Made by a program: the position numbers and the translations under genes. A DNA stretch of 64,000 bases, from contig JAPXFQ010002454.1 of NCBI GenBank assembly GCA_028564705.1, forward strand, positions 814,001 to 878,000, given 5' to 3'. Shown piece by piece: positions 28,090-38,500 of this stretch (position 1 is the stretch's first letter; each line of letters begins with the position of its first letter). The notes under the pieces are model-generated. The model was not told the origin of the DNA, ran no database searches, and was given only the letters and a program-made list of their open reading frames with translations. Source of the stretch: Apricaphanius iberus (lineage: Eukaryota > Chordata > Actinopteri > Cyprinodontiformes > Aphaniidae).

Positions 28090-28490
28090 TGTATTTTTAG
28101 GGTCACTACTTCTTTTTGTGACATCATGTAGAAATTAAAAACATCTGATTCAATTTTGGGTCAATCTTGAGATGTCTGGAGGTGTGTTATTCATCTGTTC
28201 AAACATTTATCATTAACATGTCCAACCATCATATTGTTCAGGAAGGAAATGGCTTCCGTGTCCCAAAGATGAATATGTAATACGGACTGTTTTCATCGCC
28301 AGAAAAAAAGCAAATGATCTTGTAAAAATTCAGCTTGTAACACTTATTCAGTTATTCACAGAGGTGAAACAGATTCCCTTCCGCATTGACTGAAAGGCAA
28401 CTCAGAGGAACACAGCCAAACCTAGATTAAAAATCTGAAAATATGATCTTGGAAAACTAGAAGCACATCTAAAGACTAAAACATTTATCC
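28090..28490 (+). mobile_element. Tc1-family transposase relic fragment (plus strand)
   Basis: It follows the 5' half of a fish Tc1 transposase gene in order: TTCATCTGTTCAAACATTTA, TTGTTCAGGAAGGAAATGG, GTGTCCCAAAGATGAATATG, GCAAATGATCTTGTAAAA and CTGAAAGGCAACTCAG. Stops and indels throughout. It stops abruptly about 28490 where a fragment of opposite orientation begins. Confidence 0.6.
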
Positions 28491-28499
28491 ATTCTCCTT

Positions 28500-28990
28500 T
28501 ACTATCTTAAGCTTGGTCCGATTGGATGTCAAACATCTGTGAACTTTGACACCCATCTTAGAAGAGATTATGGTTTATCTAAAACATTCTATCATAGCCC
28601 TGGCTGTTTGCATGATCATTTGCCTACTGGGAGGTGAACATCAGCCCTGGTCATTTTTCCACCCTGGCATAGAATTTCAACCAGGATTGCCTTATATTTA
28701 ACTCCATCCAGCTTTCCATCAACTCTGATCATTTCCCCCGTCACTGTGTTTGTTCTGCATTTTTTGCATGAAGACCAAGATATTTAATTTTGGTCTCACC
28801 TGTCTAGAATACCTCGTTCAGCATGTTTCGCTGGGTTCTTTAATTTCTTCACACTTTACTAGTGAGCTGCTTGGTGTGTGTCTTTGTCATGATGCTACGT
28901 GGCTTCTAAAGTCTTCTAACAAGCCCCAGAGGACTTTTCATAGAAATGTTTACCAACTAGGTTGGCTTTCAGTCGCAATTAATTTTATTT
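28500..28990 (-). mobile_element. Second Tc1-family relic fragment (minus strand)
   Basis: Reverse complement of a different Tc1 transposase: TTGGATGTCAAACATCTGTG, GGAGGTGAACATCAGCCC, CTCCATCCAGCTTTCCATCA then ACTCTGATCA, TTAATTTTGGTCTCACCTGT and ACGTGGCTTCTAAAGTC match in order. The plus-strand ORF at 28750-28998 is antisense to this relic. Confidence 0.65.
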
Positions 28991-29180
28991 TAGCATGAAG
29001 AGGACTGCATACAAATGCATGGTACACTTTTCAGATTATTCAGAGAAAAAAAATGGTTTGTGTTCGGGGGCTATCACAAATTAAAACACCATGAAAGCGT
29101 GTGGCCTGAACCTGAGGAAGCATATGAAGTATTTTTTTCTCTTAAGATAAAGTATTCAGGAGACATCCAGGACATTTCTG
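28991..29180 (+). mobile_element. Tc1-family 3' terminal fragment (plus strand)
   Basis: CATACAAATGCATGGTACAC then TTTTCAGATTATTCAGAG and GGGCTATCACAAATTAAAAC resemble the 3' non-coding end of a fish Tc1 element in plus orientation. It probably belongs to the same original copy as 28090-28490, or to a third copy. Confidence 0.5.
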
Positions 29181-29944
29181 AAATAATAAATAAATAAGAA
29201 TAGGTTTATGAAACATGGCCTAGTTGAGTAAAGATATTTAACAAAATGTGCCTGAACAAAAATTAATCAGACTTTAATTACTCGAAGACTGATTGAATTT
29301 GAATACTACTGTACATTTCAGACAGGAAAACAGGTGTGACAAATGAGATGGTTGGTCGCATCCGGTTCAGCTTGCCGCAGCAGGTGATTTTACAATTACG
29401 TTTTCCCGTTTGGACGTTTTCTTCTTACTCTGTCTGCACTTGTTGTATTATTCAGATAATGGAACTTTTAACACTAGGATAACGTCATATCGTGGGTAAG
29501 TGTTTAATCACATCACTGGGATGTTTCTTTTTTGCTTTGCCTGACTTAAAAACTCAAATTGATGCACTGACATTGTGGTTCCAATCACTTAAGAGGCTGA
29601 GACAGCTGCACGGAGTTGACTGTGATAGTTTTTTCAAAATAAAAACGCAGGGTAGGCTTCAATAAACTGATTTAAGACAAATATACAAAAATAAGGTCTT
29701 ATTTGTTTTTCAACTTCATCTCTGTGGGTGCTGTTTGTAAAACTAAAAGCAAAACAAATTCACAGCTTCTTTGGGCTACAACAGCTGTCGTGTCAAGGCA
29801 AGGTACAAGTCATGAAAAGTTTTCTATGTAAAGAACCAGCAGATTTGAGTCATCGACATGAGGTTGTGCCCTGATAAGAGAGAGAGAAAAAAAACTGGGT
29901 TCATTTTTCAAAGACATATTTGTGTCATATATATAAGAATTGCA
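29181..29944. other. Intergenic, no recognised feature
   Basis: AT-rich sequence between transposon remnants. Confidence 0.5.
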
Positions 29945-30287
29945 TAGTATTTAGATTACAGTTATTTTTACTCAGAGCTAAATGCTGATAAGCGGAAGTG
30001 GACTACCAAAATAAAAGCTGGGTCTTGCTATCTTGAATATAAACTTCTGACAAGACTACACATTATTTAAGTCTTTATCCTTGATTATTTTCACAATATT
30101 TTCATAATATGATTATTTTCATGTCCAGCATTTCAGCTTTAAAAATAGGATGAGTCATTTTAATGGCAATAAAAACGTTTTAACAATGGATTTACAGCAA
30201 CAGAGGTTTGAAAAACCCAGCTTTTATTTTGATATTGTACTTCCGCTTAATGGCTCTGAGTTAAATATTTAGTTTGAAGTTTAAATA
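29945..30287. mobile_element. Foldback/MITE-like element with long terminal inverted repeats
   Basis: The left arm (about 29968-30025) contains ACTCAGAGCTAAATGC, TAAGCGGAAGT and CAAAATAAAAGCTGGGT. The right arm (about 30211-30264) contains the reverse complements ACCCAGCTTTTATTTTG, ACTTCCGCTTA and TGGCTCTGAGTT in mirrored order. Weaker pairing extends outward to about 29945 and 30287. The centre is AT-rich with no ORF. The target duplication is not resolved, so superfamily is unknown. Confidence 0.7.
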
Positions 30288-30968
30288 GTATAGCCAGCCA
30301 GATTAGCTTGCTACCTAAATATTTATACAAATAACCTGATGAACATTTGACTGAAAATTTAAGCCCATTTTTTTGTCTTATGACATGCAGAGTGGCTAAA
30401 TAACCAACATTTTTTGCTGGTACATTTTGACTATATAAATAGCATCCGCAACAATTAGACAGCGGTCAAGAAACTTGACCACTTTGCTCCCTTACAGTTT
30501 AAACTGGTACTGAGCTTTCTGGTTACGAAATGGAACATTCTCCCATGGGACTTTTCTTGACAAACGAGTCAATCTTTACCCATCAGGGAGACATTTGGCA
30601 CCTGCTTTTACAACTGATTATTTAAAGCAATTCCCTGTATTCAACCCATATTTTACTGCCATTATATGAGTTTGTTTAAAGGACATTCACCAGCAGAAGG
30701 TTGCTTTATTTTGATTTAATTCAGAACTGGATAATTTATTTTCACTGAAGTAGAAGTAAAAATCAGTAATCATTTTTTTTTTTTTTTAAACAAAACTGTT
30801 TTTGGTAAAATATCTGATTTTAAGTTTTTTAAATGCTTAATTTTTTAAACACCATGTAATCTGACAAAAAATGTATAGTTATGTGAATATTCTGGTATAA
30901 AGAATAAAAGTATTTTTTGCAATGTCAAGCTTTTGAAACTTACAGAAGATAGTGTAGCCCATGTATGT
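30288..30968. other. Intergenic, no recognised feature
   Basis: AT-rich, with a T-run at about 30772-30787. Confidence 0.5.
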
Positions 30969-31403
30969 TATGGTGCATTCTATTTGTACTCGGAACGTGG
31001 ATTGCCGACTTCCGAGTGGAAAAAAATAATCTGGAACACCCTCTGAAGTCAGACATCCCACTCGGAAAGTCTACGATTTTAATTTCCTGCTACGACTTTG
31101 ATTTTCAAAATGGCGTTCCTTACATCAACAGTAGTGTGTCTATTTTACAAGACACACTAGTAAGAATGTGTTTAAAATCCATTTTACATGTAGAGCTTGC
31201 AACTTTAATCTGAACAAAATAAAACGGGTGTTTCTATATGGAAAGTACAGCTTTAAACAATGTTTGTAAGAGGTACCACAACTACAGATACCTGGATGTC
31301 GCTATATTTGATTCATGTCTTATCCGAGAACCTTAACTGGAATGTTGATTACTCGGGCATGACGCCACACCCAGCTCCAACTTCCATCAACTTCCGCACC
31401 ATA
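30969..31403. mobile_element. Inverted-repeat element with TATGGTGC / GCACCATA ends
   Basis: Starts TATGGTGCATTC and ends TTCCGCACCATA, an 8-bp perfect inverted end. The internal TACTCGGAACGTGGATTGCC, TTCCGAGTGG, CCCACTCGGAAAGTCT and AAAATGGCGTTCC words are GC-richer than the flanks and resemble a dispersed fish repeat. The 82-codon ORF at 30965-31213 lies within it and shows no known domain. Confidence 0.5.
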
Positions 31404-32214
31404 GGATTATTGTAAAGTTTACCCAGTGATTTTTTTTTTTTAATATAATATATATACTTGACCTTTAAATGGCACAACAGAATCAAGTTATTGAAAATGA
31501 AGCTTGTGTTCATACAAAACAATCTCACTTTAACATAAACATTGTCAGTATGTGTATGTCGGCTGTATTTTTTGTTAAAACTGCCCTTGTTCTTTATTCA
31601 GTAAGAGGGATGCCCAAGTCCAGTCTTTGAGCGCTACCATCCTGCAACTTTTAAAAACATTACCCGGCCTCTTGTCCCACTTACTCCACCCACCTCATAA
31701 AATTAATACCGGTAAGTTATGTTTAGTTATTGTAATGAGGAAGATGAATGAATATTCTGAGTACCATTTACCAGGGGGCAGTGTGTGCTAAGTTCTGCTG
31801 GAAATGAGACTAGCATCTCCATTAAGCCTGTCATTTGATGGAAGTATGAAGTGCTTTCAGATCTGGTAAATAGCTGCACTGACTTTGAACTTGAAACACA
31901 GTGAACCAACGCCAACAGATTATACGGCTTCTAAAATCTACAGACTGAAGCTTCCAACTGAACATCCAGGAGGAGTGAATGCTGCAAGTCAATGACTCAC
32001 TGCTGGGTTTCCTTGGATAGAAACATTTAAAATTGATTGAAATAATGAGCTGAAGGATTAATTGGAATGTATGTATGACTGAATTGAAAAGGCATGTATT
32101 ATGAATTGGTGCCATATGAATAAACTGAATTCAATTGAACCTGAAACCAATTGGGTTCTGTGTCTCTCCACTCTTCCTCTGGGACCTTGGTGTCCAGATG
32201 AACTGTGGGGAGGT
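31404..32214. other. Intergenic, no recognised feature
   Basis: T-run at about 31430-31441 followed by ATATATATA. The 94-codon minus-strand ORF at 31831-32115 has no recognisable domain. Confidence 0.5.
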
Positions 32215-32926
32215 GAAATTGCCATAATTATTTGAGCGGTTGACTTGCAGCGTGAAAGTCATGGGTTCAAATCCCAATTCAGGGTCTTTGTGTGGTGCAT
32301 GTAAACTCTACATGTGTGGGTTCTCTGTGAGTACTCTGGCTTCCTCCCAGAGTTCAAAAACATTGTTAGTAATGGGTTAATTTGAATAGCTCTAAAAGTA
32401 CAACTCTCCACCAAATCAACTTTTAAGTGCCCAATAGGGCTGTCTTAATGTCTGGTTGTTTTTTAAGGTATTAACATTTTATTAAGAAAATTTATTTTCC
32501 ACAAAAAACTGAGTGTAGTTCCCTCTTTAGCTTAAAACTTTACACTGACCTTGAATTGGGCATTGCTAGTGGCTCAGTCCTTTTTGTGGACGTCAGACTT
32601 GTTTGCTGCCATCAGCTGTCATGCCACTGTGGAGTATAAAAAAAAATCCAGTCTTGGCCACACGTCCATAGAGTTGAAATAGTTGGAAGTGGAAGTTAAC
32701 GGTTTTGCAGCATTTATTTAACTAGAAATGTAACTGAAGGAAGAGTCTAGAAGGGGGTGAGTTGCTCTTTAAGAATGTGCAGCTTGGCAAAATATTATTT
32801 GTCCTGCGATATACCAGGGAACCTGCCCAGGGTGGACCATTCTCTCCCATTAAGTTTGGGAGACGGACATCAGCTCACCTCCAACTCTAAGATGAGTGGA
32901 TCATAAACAATAGATGAATGAAAAGC
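32215..32926 (+). mobile_element. tRNA-headed SINE-like repeat, interrupted
   Basis: Same family as 14243-14505, opposite orientation. The left part (32215-32390) has GCGGTTGACTTGCAGCGTGA, the B-box-like GGGTTCAAATCCC, CTACATGTGTGGGTTCTCTG and GGCTTCCTCCCAGAG. The right part (about 32774-32926) has CCTGCGATATACCAGGGAAC, CTGCCCAGGGTGGACC and the tail AACAATAGATGAATGAA. The middle is occupied by another element (32390-32773). Confidence 0.7.
32390..32773. mobile_element. Inverted-repeat element inserted in the SINE
   Basis: About 384 bp. The left end TCTAAAAGTACAACTCTCCA and the reverse complement of the right end, TCTTAAAGAGCAACTCACCC, match with few differences. The same terminal motif (CTTTAAAGAGTAACTAAACC) bounds the larger element at 49694-51110, so both belong to one DNA-transposon family. 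No transposase is encoded. Confidence 0.6.
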
Positions 32927-34479
32927 TGATTTTAGAACACTGAACAGTTCAGTCCCATTTTCTCTTTAGCTCTATCGATACTTCTGTTTTGGAGACAGCA
33001 ACATCAGGAGTGCCCTAGTTGTAGGCTTCTGGAAGTACATACTTAACCTGTAGCCATGTCTTCTGAATGTCTCTCCAAATTCTTCTGTGGGCTTTGAAGT
33101 TACCCTGCTACCTGTGCACTTTTCTACCACAGCTTTTCCTTCCACTTAACTTCCCAATACCAAACGGCTGTCAGGTCAGTCTTCACTGTAATTGTAAAAG
33201 CAATGACATAGCTATGAGTTCAAGTTTGCATGTCGATTTTTCTATTATACCTTTTCTTATAATTGTAACACCTCACACTGACCAGTGTGTTGTTGTGTAC
33301 AAATATGCACAGAATCGGGATCTAGTTTGAAGAAATATTATAAACAGTAAAAAAGCTAAAAAGTCCAAATAAATATTAATGTGCCCTTTTAAAGTGCAGT
33401 GTGCAGATGGCCAAACTAAGGGAGAGTCAATGGAGAAGGAACTAGAATGGTCTCTTCTAGCCAGTGCAGCAGCAAAGACTTGTCACGGAGCGGCAGTACT
33501 TGAGCTTTCCCCCAATGGTCCCAGTATTTGTAAACTGGCTTCAATGGCATGATCTGGCCACAGTACTTCGCCTGTCAGCAGACCTGCACAAGTTTTCACA
33601 GCACAAAAAGTTAACTTCATAATCTACATCCACATTAAAAACGGCCAAACAGTAGGGAAACGGTGACAGCTGACAAGCGTTTTCACCATTGGAATTTTAC
33701 CTGCACAAGGCTTCACAGCACCACAGAGATCCAGTGTTATGTGCGTCTTCCACTTAAATAGAGGAGTGCACTAGCTGATTGATTGCACCTGTGCCACCAC
33801 ACCCACACAAACTCACAGCAAACCACACTAAAATCAGAGTACCCTACAATACAGCTTTATCATGTTACATAATCAAATTGAGTTCTGTCAGCCAGAACCA
33901 TTACAATTTACATTAAAAATAATTCAATTATCAGCCTATGTGATGAATCTGTATGAATTTGACTTTTTAAATTGAATTACAGTGACTATGTATGGCAGGG
34001 GTCATATAATTAAAATTGTAATCTAAGGGTATGCCATCTCCATAATTTGTGAGAAATTTAGTAGTTTAAAAAATACAGTTAAAGCAAAGGTAACTAGACT
34101 ACACAGGCATGAAATGTACTGTGTATGCTTAGAATCTCAAGTGGGAAGGGTATGATAAGGGGTTATGATTTGGTAAAGGGGCGAATCAACCCAAATTAAG
34201 ATTACATCGGTTATTTGTTTTTTACAGCGCTTTCATGCTGATGAGCCAGACATCTGCAGCAGATGTATACCTCTCATCTTCAGCTTCTCCAGGATTAATT
34301 GGGCTTGTTTTTTTTATTTATGTATTTATTTTTCTTCTTCTGTAGTGTAGATGTCATCCCGGCACGCAGAACCATTCAGACCTCTCTCATTTTCATCAAA
34401 CGGATTAACCGTGTTGTGATAAGCCGCTGTGAATTTCCATCAAGAAATCAGACCAGCCCACTGGATTGTCGCGCAGCGG
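32927..34479. other. Intergenic upstream of man1c1
   Basis: No gene. A 22-bp word close to CCTGCACAAGTTTTCACAGC occurs twice (about 33583 and 33701), embedded in a less AT-rich segment (33390-33760) that may be an old repeat or a regulatory region. Confidence 0.45.
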
Positions 34480-35463
34480 ACCATTTCAGCTCCCCCTCCC
34501 CACGCACTCCTCTATATTTCTCCTCTTCTTAACCCTGCCCGCACTATATGTTGCATTTCCAGTCCTCTCCTCTCAAATCTCGACGCAAGCAGAGCGAGCC
34601 GCGGCAGGCACCGCGGGGCGACGACGCGGCAGCAGTGGCGGTTGCAGCAGCGCTCTCCCTTTCTCTCTTTCTGCCTTTTGTTGGAAACCGGCACGCTGGA
34701 TGGTGGATTTGTTTATCATACGGATTTGGATCGGGTCTCGGGATAACTTCACATGGGACAAAACCCGCCTTCTTTTGCGTCTGCCAGCGATTTGTTTCGC
34801 CCGGCGTGTTGACGAGGGCAGCGGAGAATAGGGGGGGCACCGGAGGGTTGCGGAGGAGCGCATTTGACAGATACGGAGACATGATTATACACGCGTTTCT
34901 TTCCACCAGCTGATCGAGGCGAACAAAGCGGCGTGCAATCTATTTTTTTAAACAACGTGATATTGCAGGAGCGTGAGTCTGCCGAAACGGAGATCGGGGA
35001 AAGATGCTGTGATGTTTCGCTTTGCACCGCAGGGCAATGCGTTGTAACGATCTGAGCGGCGTGGAATAACGCACCGAGCCACAACTTTGTTCAGCGGCCG
35101 TTAGATTATCTCATTGAGGAGCGCATTGGTGCTCTAGTTATTGGATATAGCTTGGAGTGTTTATAAACGCAGTCAGCCCAACAGCTCTGCTTAAAAAAAA
35201 AGAAAAGAAATACAGCTTAAACCCACATCCTGTTCCCTGTTGATGTCATTGATAACATCCAGACCTACTAACCGTAAGTGGAGGCAGGTCTAACATTTGC
35301 GTACATGCCAGTCCAATCGATAGCGAGATAAAGCCACTGGGGGTGTGTTTGGAGTCCAGCATATTTTAGTTTTCACACCAGCTTGAAGGCAGCAGAGACG
35401 CTGCTGCCAAAGCACCGTGTGGTCTCTACTATAAACGCAGCTTAAGCCTAAAGGAAACTTTCA
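34480..35463 (+). promoter_or_regulatory. man1c1: CpG-rich promoter and 5' leader of man1c1
   Basis: GC content and CpG density rise sharply compared with the flanks (for example CGCGGCAGCAGTGGCGGTTG near 34625), as in a vertebrate CpG-island promoter. Several overlapping ORFs in all frames at 34429-35084 are by-products of this composition. A TATAAA-like TTTATAAACG lies at about 35160. A strong donor-like CCGTAAGTGG at about 35271 could mark a 5' UTR intron. Several ATGs precede the main start (e.g. 34548, 34880, 35242, 35304), so upstream ORFs depend on where transcription starts. Confidence 0.65.
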
Positions 35464-36003
35464 ATGGTTTTCCGAAAGTTGCCCGGTGTTTCTGCATCGG
35501 GCATGGGCCTGCGCCTCTCCCAGAAGTTCGTCTTTTTACTCTTCCTCTCGGGTTTGGTCACACTGTGCTTCGGAGCCCTCTTCTTTCTGCCGGACTCCGT
35601 CCGACTAAAACGCATTTTTCTCTCTAAGACAGAAGTGCAGCCGGTCACTGTGGGCTCCGGCTCGGAGAACGATGTCAGGGAGCACCTCAAAAGACCCAAG
35701 GAGCCAGAGCACACTAGGGGCATGACCCCCGGCAAAGGAGACACGAAGAGCCGTAAACCGTCCGTCTCCAATGAAGCCACCGAGGAGCGGCTGGCAGGAG
35801 GCAAAGCTCAGGAGGACCTGACCTTGCCCAGGACCAAAGCGGATTCCTTGATTGACAGAGTCTCCGACGGTGACCACGATGCAAACTCGGATACTTTTAA
35901 TTTCAAGAAGTTCCAGGGGTGCCTGCTCAAACCTGCGCTGGGAAGAGACGGCGGGAGGCCGGCGGACCCCAAGACCAACGACCGGCGGGAGAAAGTCAAA
36001 GAG
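35464..36003 (+). CDS. man1c1: man1c1 exon 1: Golgi mannosyl-oligosaccharide 1,2-alpha-mannosidase IC, N-terminal part
   Basis: 180 codons in phase 0, ending REKVKE before the donor GTGAGG at 36004. MAN1C1 is a type II Golgi enzyme (GH47) that removes alpha-1,2-mannoses from N-glycans. Residues 1-21 are a basic cytosolic tail (MVFRKLPG..GLRLSQK). Residues 22-42 are the signal anchor (FVFLLFLSGLVTLCFGALFF), nearly identical to the human MAN1C1 anchor and closer to it than to MAN1A1/A2 as I remember them. Residues 43-180 are a charged, low-conservation stem ending in FKKFQG..LKPALG and REKVKE, matching FNAFRS..RHPVLG and REKIKE in human. The start is the first in-frame ATG and aligns with the human N terminus; its context (TCAATGG) has T at -3 and G at +4. 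The catalytic domain is encoded downstream, outside the window. In-frame codons 36004-36066 are intron. Confidence 0.93.
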
Positions 36004-37950
36004 GTGAGGAGAAGGAAGAGGGGACCGGAGGGGGGAACCAGGAAGTTAAATGTTCTCTGTGCATAGTTCTGCAAATATCTGATGGTGGCAACATGCAGTG
36101 GTTAGTGGTTTAACATAAAACAGGAAGTGGTGGTACAAGTCTACAAACATAACTTGAAGACAGTTTTTCTTATGCTTTTGTTGTCAGTGCTGCATTTTTA
36201 ATTGCCGTCAAAATGTACCAAATGCACCAGATTTACAGCTGTTCACCTTCTCCTGATGCATGAACAGACACAAACCGAAGAAATACATTTCAAGTGCTGA
36301 ATATGATTAATCTGACAGTCTCATTATAGAAGCCATGGGACAGTTCTCAGCTGAGCTGCTGTCAAATAGACTAAATCATTCCCTCCGTCATATCACTTTC
36401 CTAAATTTCCCTAAAATTTCTTTTTGGCTTTAGATGCATTTCTGTCAGACTGCTCCATTAAAGATGGAGAAGAATTAAATATTTTTGACTAACATTTCTA
36501 AAATGTAGTGAGACGAGCAAAGGTGCAACAGAAGAATAATTGCTCTTTTAATTGTATCCGTATTCAAAGGGTTTTGTTGCAGTTTCCAGTTAAATCATGC
36601 TCCAAAATACAGCCCTGCACTGAGCTGTAACACTTCCTCATTCAACCGCTTTGAAATAATTCAACTGTTTGCAGTGACTCTCTGGCTTAAAGCTTTTCAA
36701 ACCAGCCTTTGTTGAGCCCTGTGGCACCAATAAGGGTGGGAGCGTCTGTAGGTCTCACATCTGTACCCACTCGAGGCAAGTAATGGCATTGAGATTAGGT
36801 GGAGGGAGCGGGGTGTTGGACGAGTAGGAGTGTGATGAAGGCTAGTGGTTGGCGAACACTAACAGATGGGTTTCAGCCTTGGCATGTGACAGGGATAAGT
36901 CCTGTTGTCACTCTCTCTTTCAGCTTGGTGTCACCCTCTCACGCTGCTCACAAACCTCGTGCCTAGAGGTGATGTGCTACACGGTGATGGAGGCGTCAGA
37001 GGACAAAGGGTTGCTGGCCCTTATGCCCTGAGCTTCACTGACTCATAATTTCTTTCTCTGATGCTCTTTCAAGTTATCAGTGTGTCTGATCTGTACAGCT
37101 AAGCGCTGCATGAGTGGGTAAAATCTGCCACTCTTGTCGTCATCTAAATACTGATGCACATATTAGTTGTTTCAACAACTATGGCAGGGACAAAGAAGCA
37201 TATGTGGTTTTCTGCTGTCTTTTTTTTTCTCTTCTTCGCTCACTACCCTCCAGTTTATGGGCTGTGCTGCAGCCAGCTTCTGTTTTCCTGGAGGATTTCA
37301 TGCTGCCAGCAACTGCTGACACATTTTAATCTTTAACTTTGTCCAGGTTTACAGTCGTAGTAAAAAACAAACAAAAAACAACTGTACCTGTATAAACATA
37401 CTTTTTCTGTTCCTTTTTCAGCAGATCGGATTTACGTTAGTTGAAAAAGTCTTGAGTCACGCCTTGGTTGTGGGCATTTTGCAACAATGGGACCAGATTT
37501 TTTAAAATAATTTCTTTTAAATGTGCTAAAATCAGTATTTCTTCAGGCTCTCTTGGGGTCTCTGCAATAATTTCACAGAAAACCGGAGAACACTTTATTT
37601 TTAAGCACAGATGGACAGGCTTTATGAGGATTTCTCTGTTAAATAATCTTTGTGTAATAGTCATCTTGTATTCTTATTCAACAATAGTTGATTGATGGAA
37701 AAAAACAAGTCAGATGGAGGCTTTTTCTTAAAAGAGCTGCAGTAAATGTATAAAATATTGATGGATATAGGCTATTATAGGTGACTCTTAAATGAGACAG
37801 GCAGTTATTACATATCACATAGTTGGTTAATAAAAAATGCATAACTGCTGTTTTTGTAATACTAGCCAATCTATCAGCTACTATCAGATGCTAAAATTGG
37901 TTTTAAAGGTCTTTTTTTCCTATTGTCTTATATAGAGATTTGCAGCTCAA
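36004..37950 (+). other. man1c1: man1c1 intron 1, proximal part
   Basis: Starts with donor GTGAGG. No exon, RNA gene or defined repeat recognised. The next coding exon should begin with a segment like MMQFAWQSYKRYA; I did not find it anywhere from here to 64000. Confidence 0.6.
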
Positions 37951-38500
37951 AGTGCGTTTCCACTATCAAAACTTAAGGGTAATTTAACCAAAAATTCCAA
38001 GTATGCGTATGTCTCCACTTCACTGGGCCAGACCGACAGGGGCATTTTAAAGATTTTTCAGGAACCAAGGGAGTACCTGTATGGGCGTTTGTACTCGGAA
38101 TGACCCGTTCCAGTTGCTGGGTGGGAAATGTGATTAACTCATGCTGATTTGATGAAATTCAGAGAGAAATTAGTAGACATTGCCCAAAACACAAACGGCT
38201 TTGTAAAAGTAAATAATTACTGGTAAAGCAGTTCAGAACACAAGGAAACAAACACAGCAGAGAGCCCTGCTCCTTCTATGTTGATTTTCTTGTTATTTCT
38301 GCTGCTCATGGTGCCTTTCAGCTCTGATCAGTGATGCTAGTTGCTGCTGAAATGGTTGTTATGCTCTTGTCTTAGCTGATTCCTTAAAGGGCTGATTGTG
38401 TATAGGAGACAGTGGATGAGAGAAGAGGGCCAACAGATTACTCTGGCAGAAAAAATATCTGGTCAAATTACCCTGAAGTTAGGATAGTGGAAACGTACCT
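37951..38500. mobile_element. MITE-like element with ~35-bp terminal inverted repeats
   Basis: The left end GTGCGTTTCCACTATCAAAA plus CTTAAGGGTAATTT is mirrored by the right end (38465-38500), whose reverse complement reads GGTACGTTTCCACTATCCTA plus ACTTCAGGGTAATTT. About 550 bp, non-coding. The interior is related to 14968-15300. The target duplication is unclear (AAAG flanks are possible). Confidence 0.75.

Noticed and set aside
34429..35084. Cluster of overlapping ORFs of 96-121 codons on both strands
   Set aside because: They lie in the CpG-rich man1c1 promoter, where stop codons are rare. No domain or conservation is apparent, and they overlap each other in almost every frame.
36004..36066. 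C-terminal continuation of the man1c1 ORF (VRRRKRG...)
   Set aside because: The consensus donor at 36004 and the family boundary after REKVKE indicate intron read-through.
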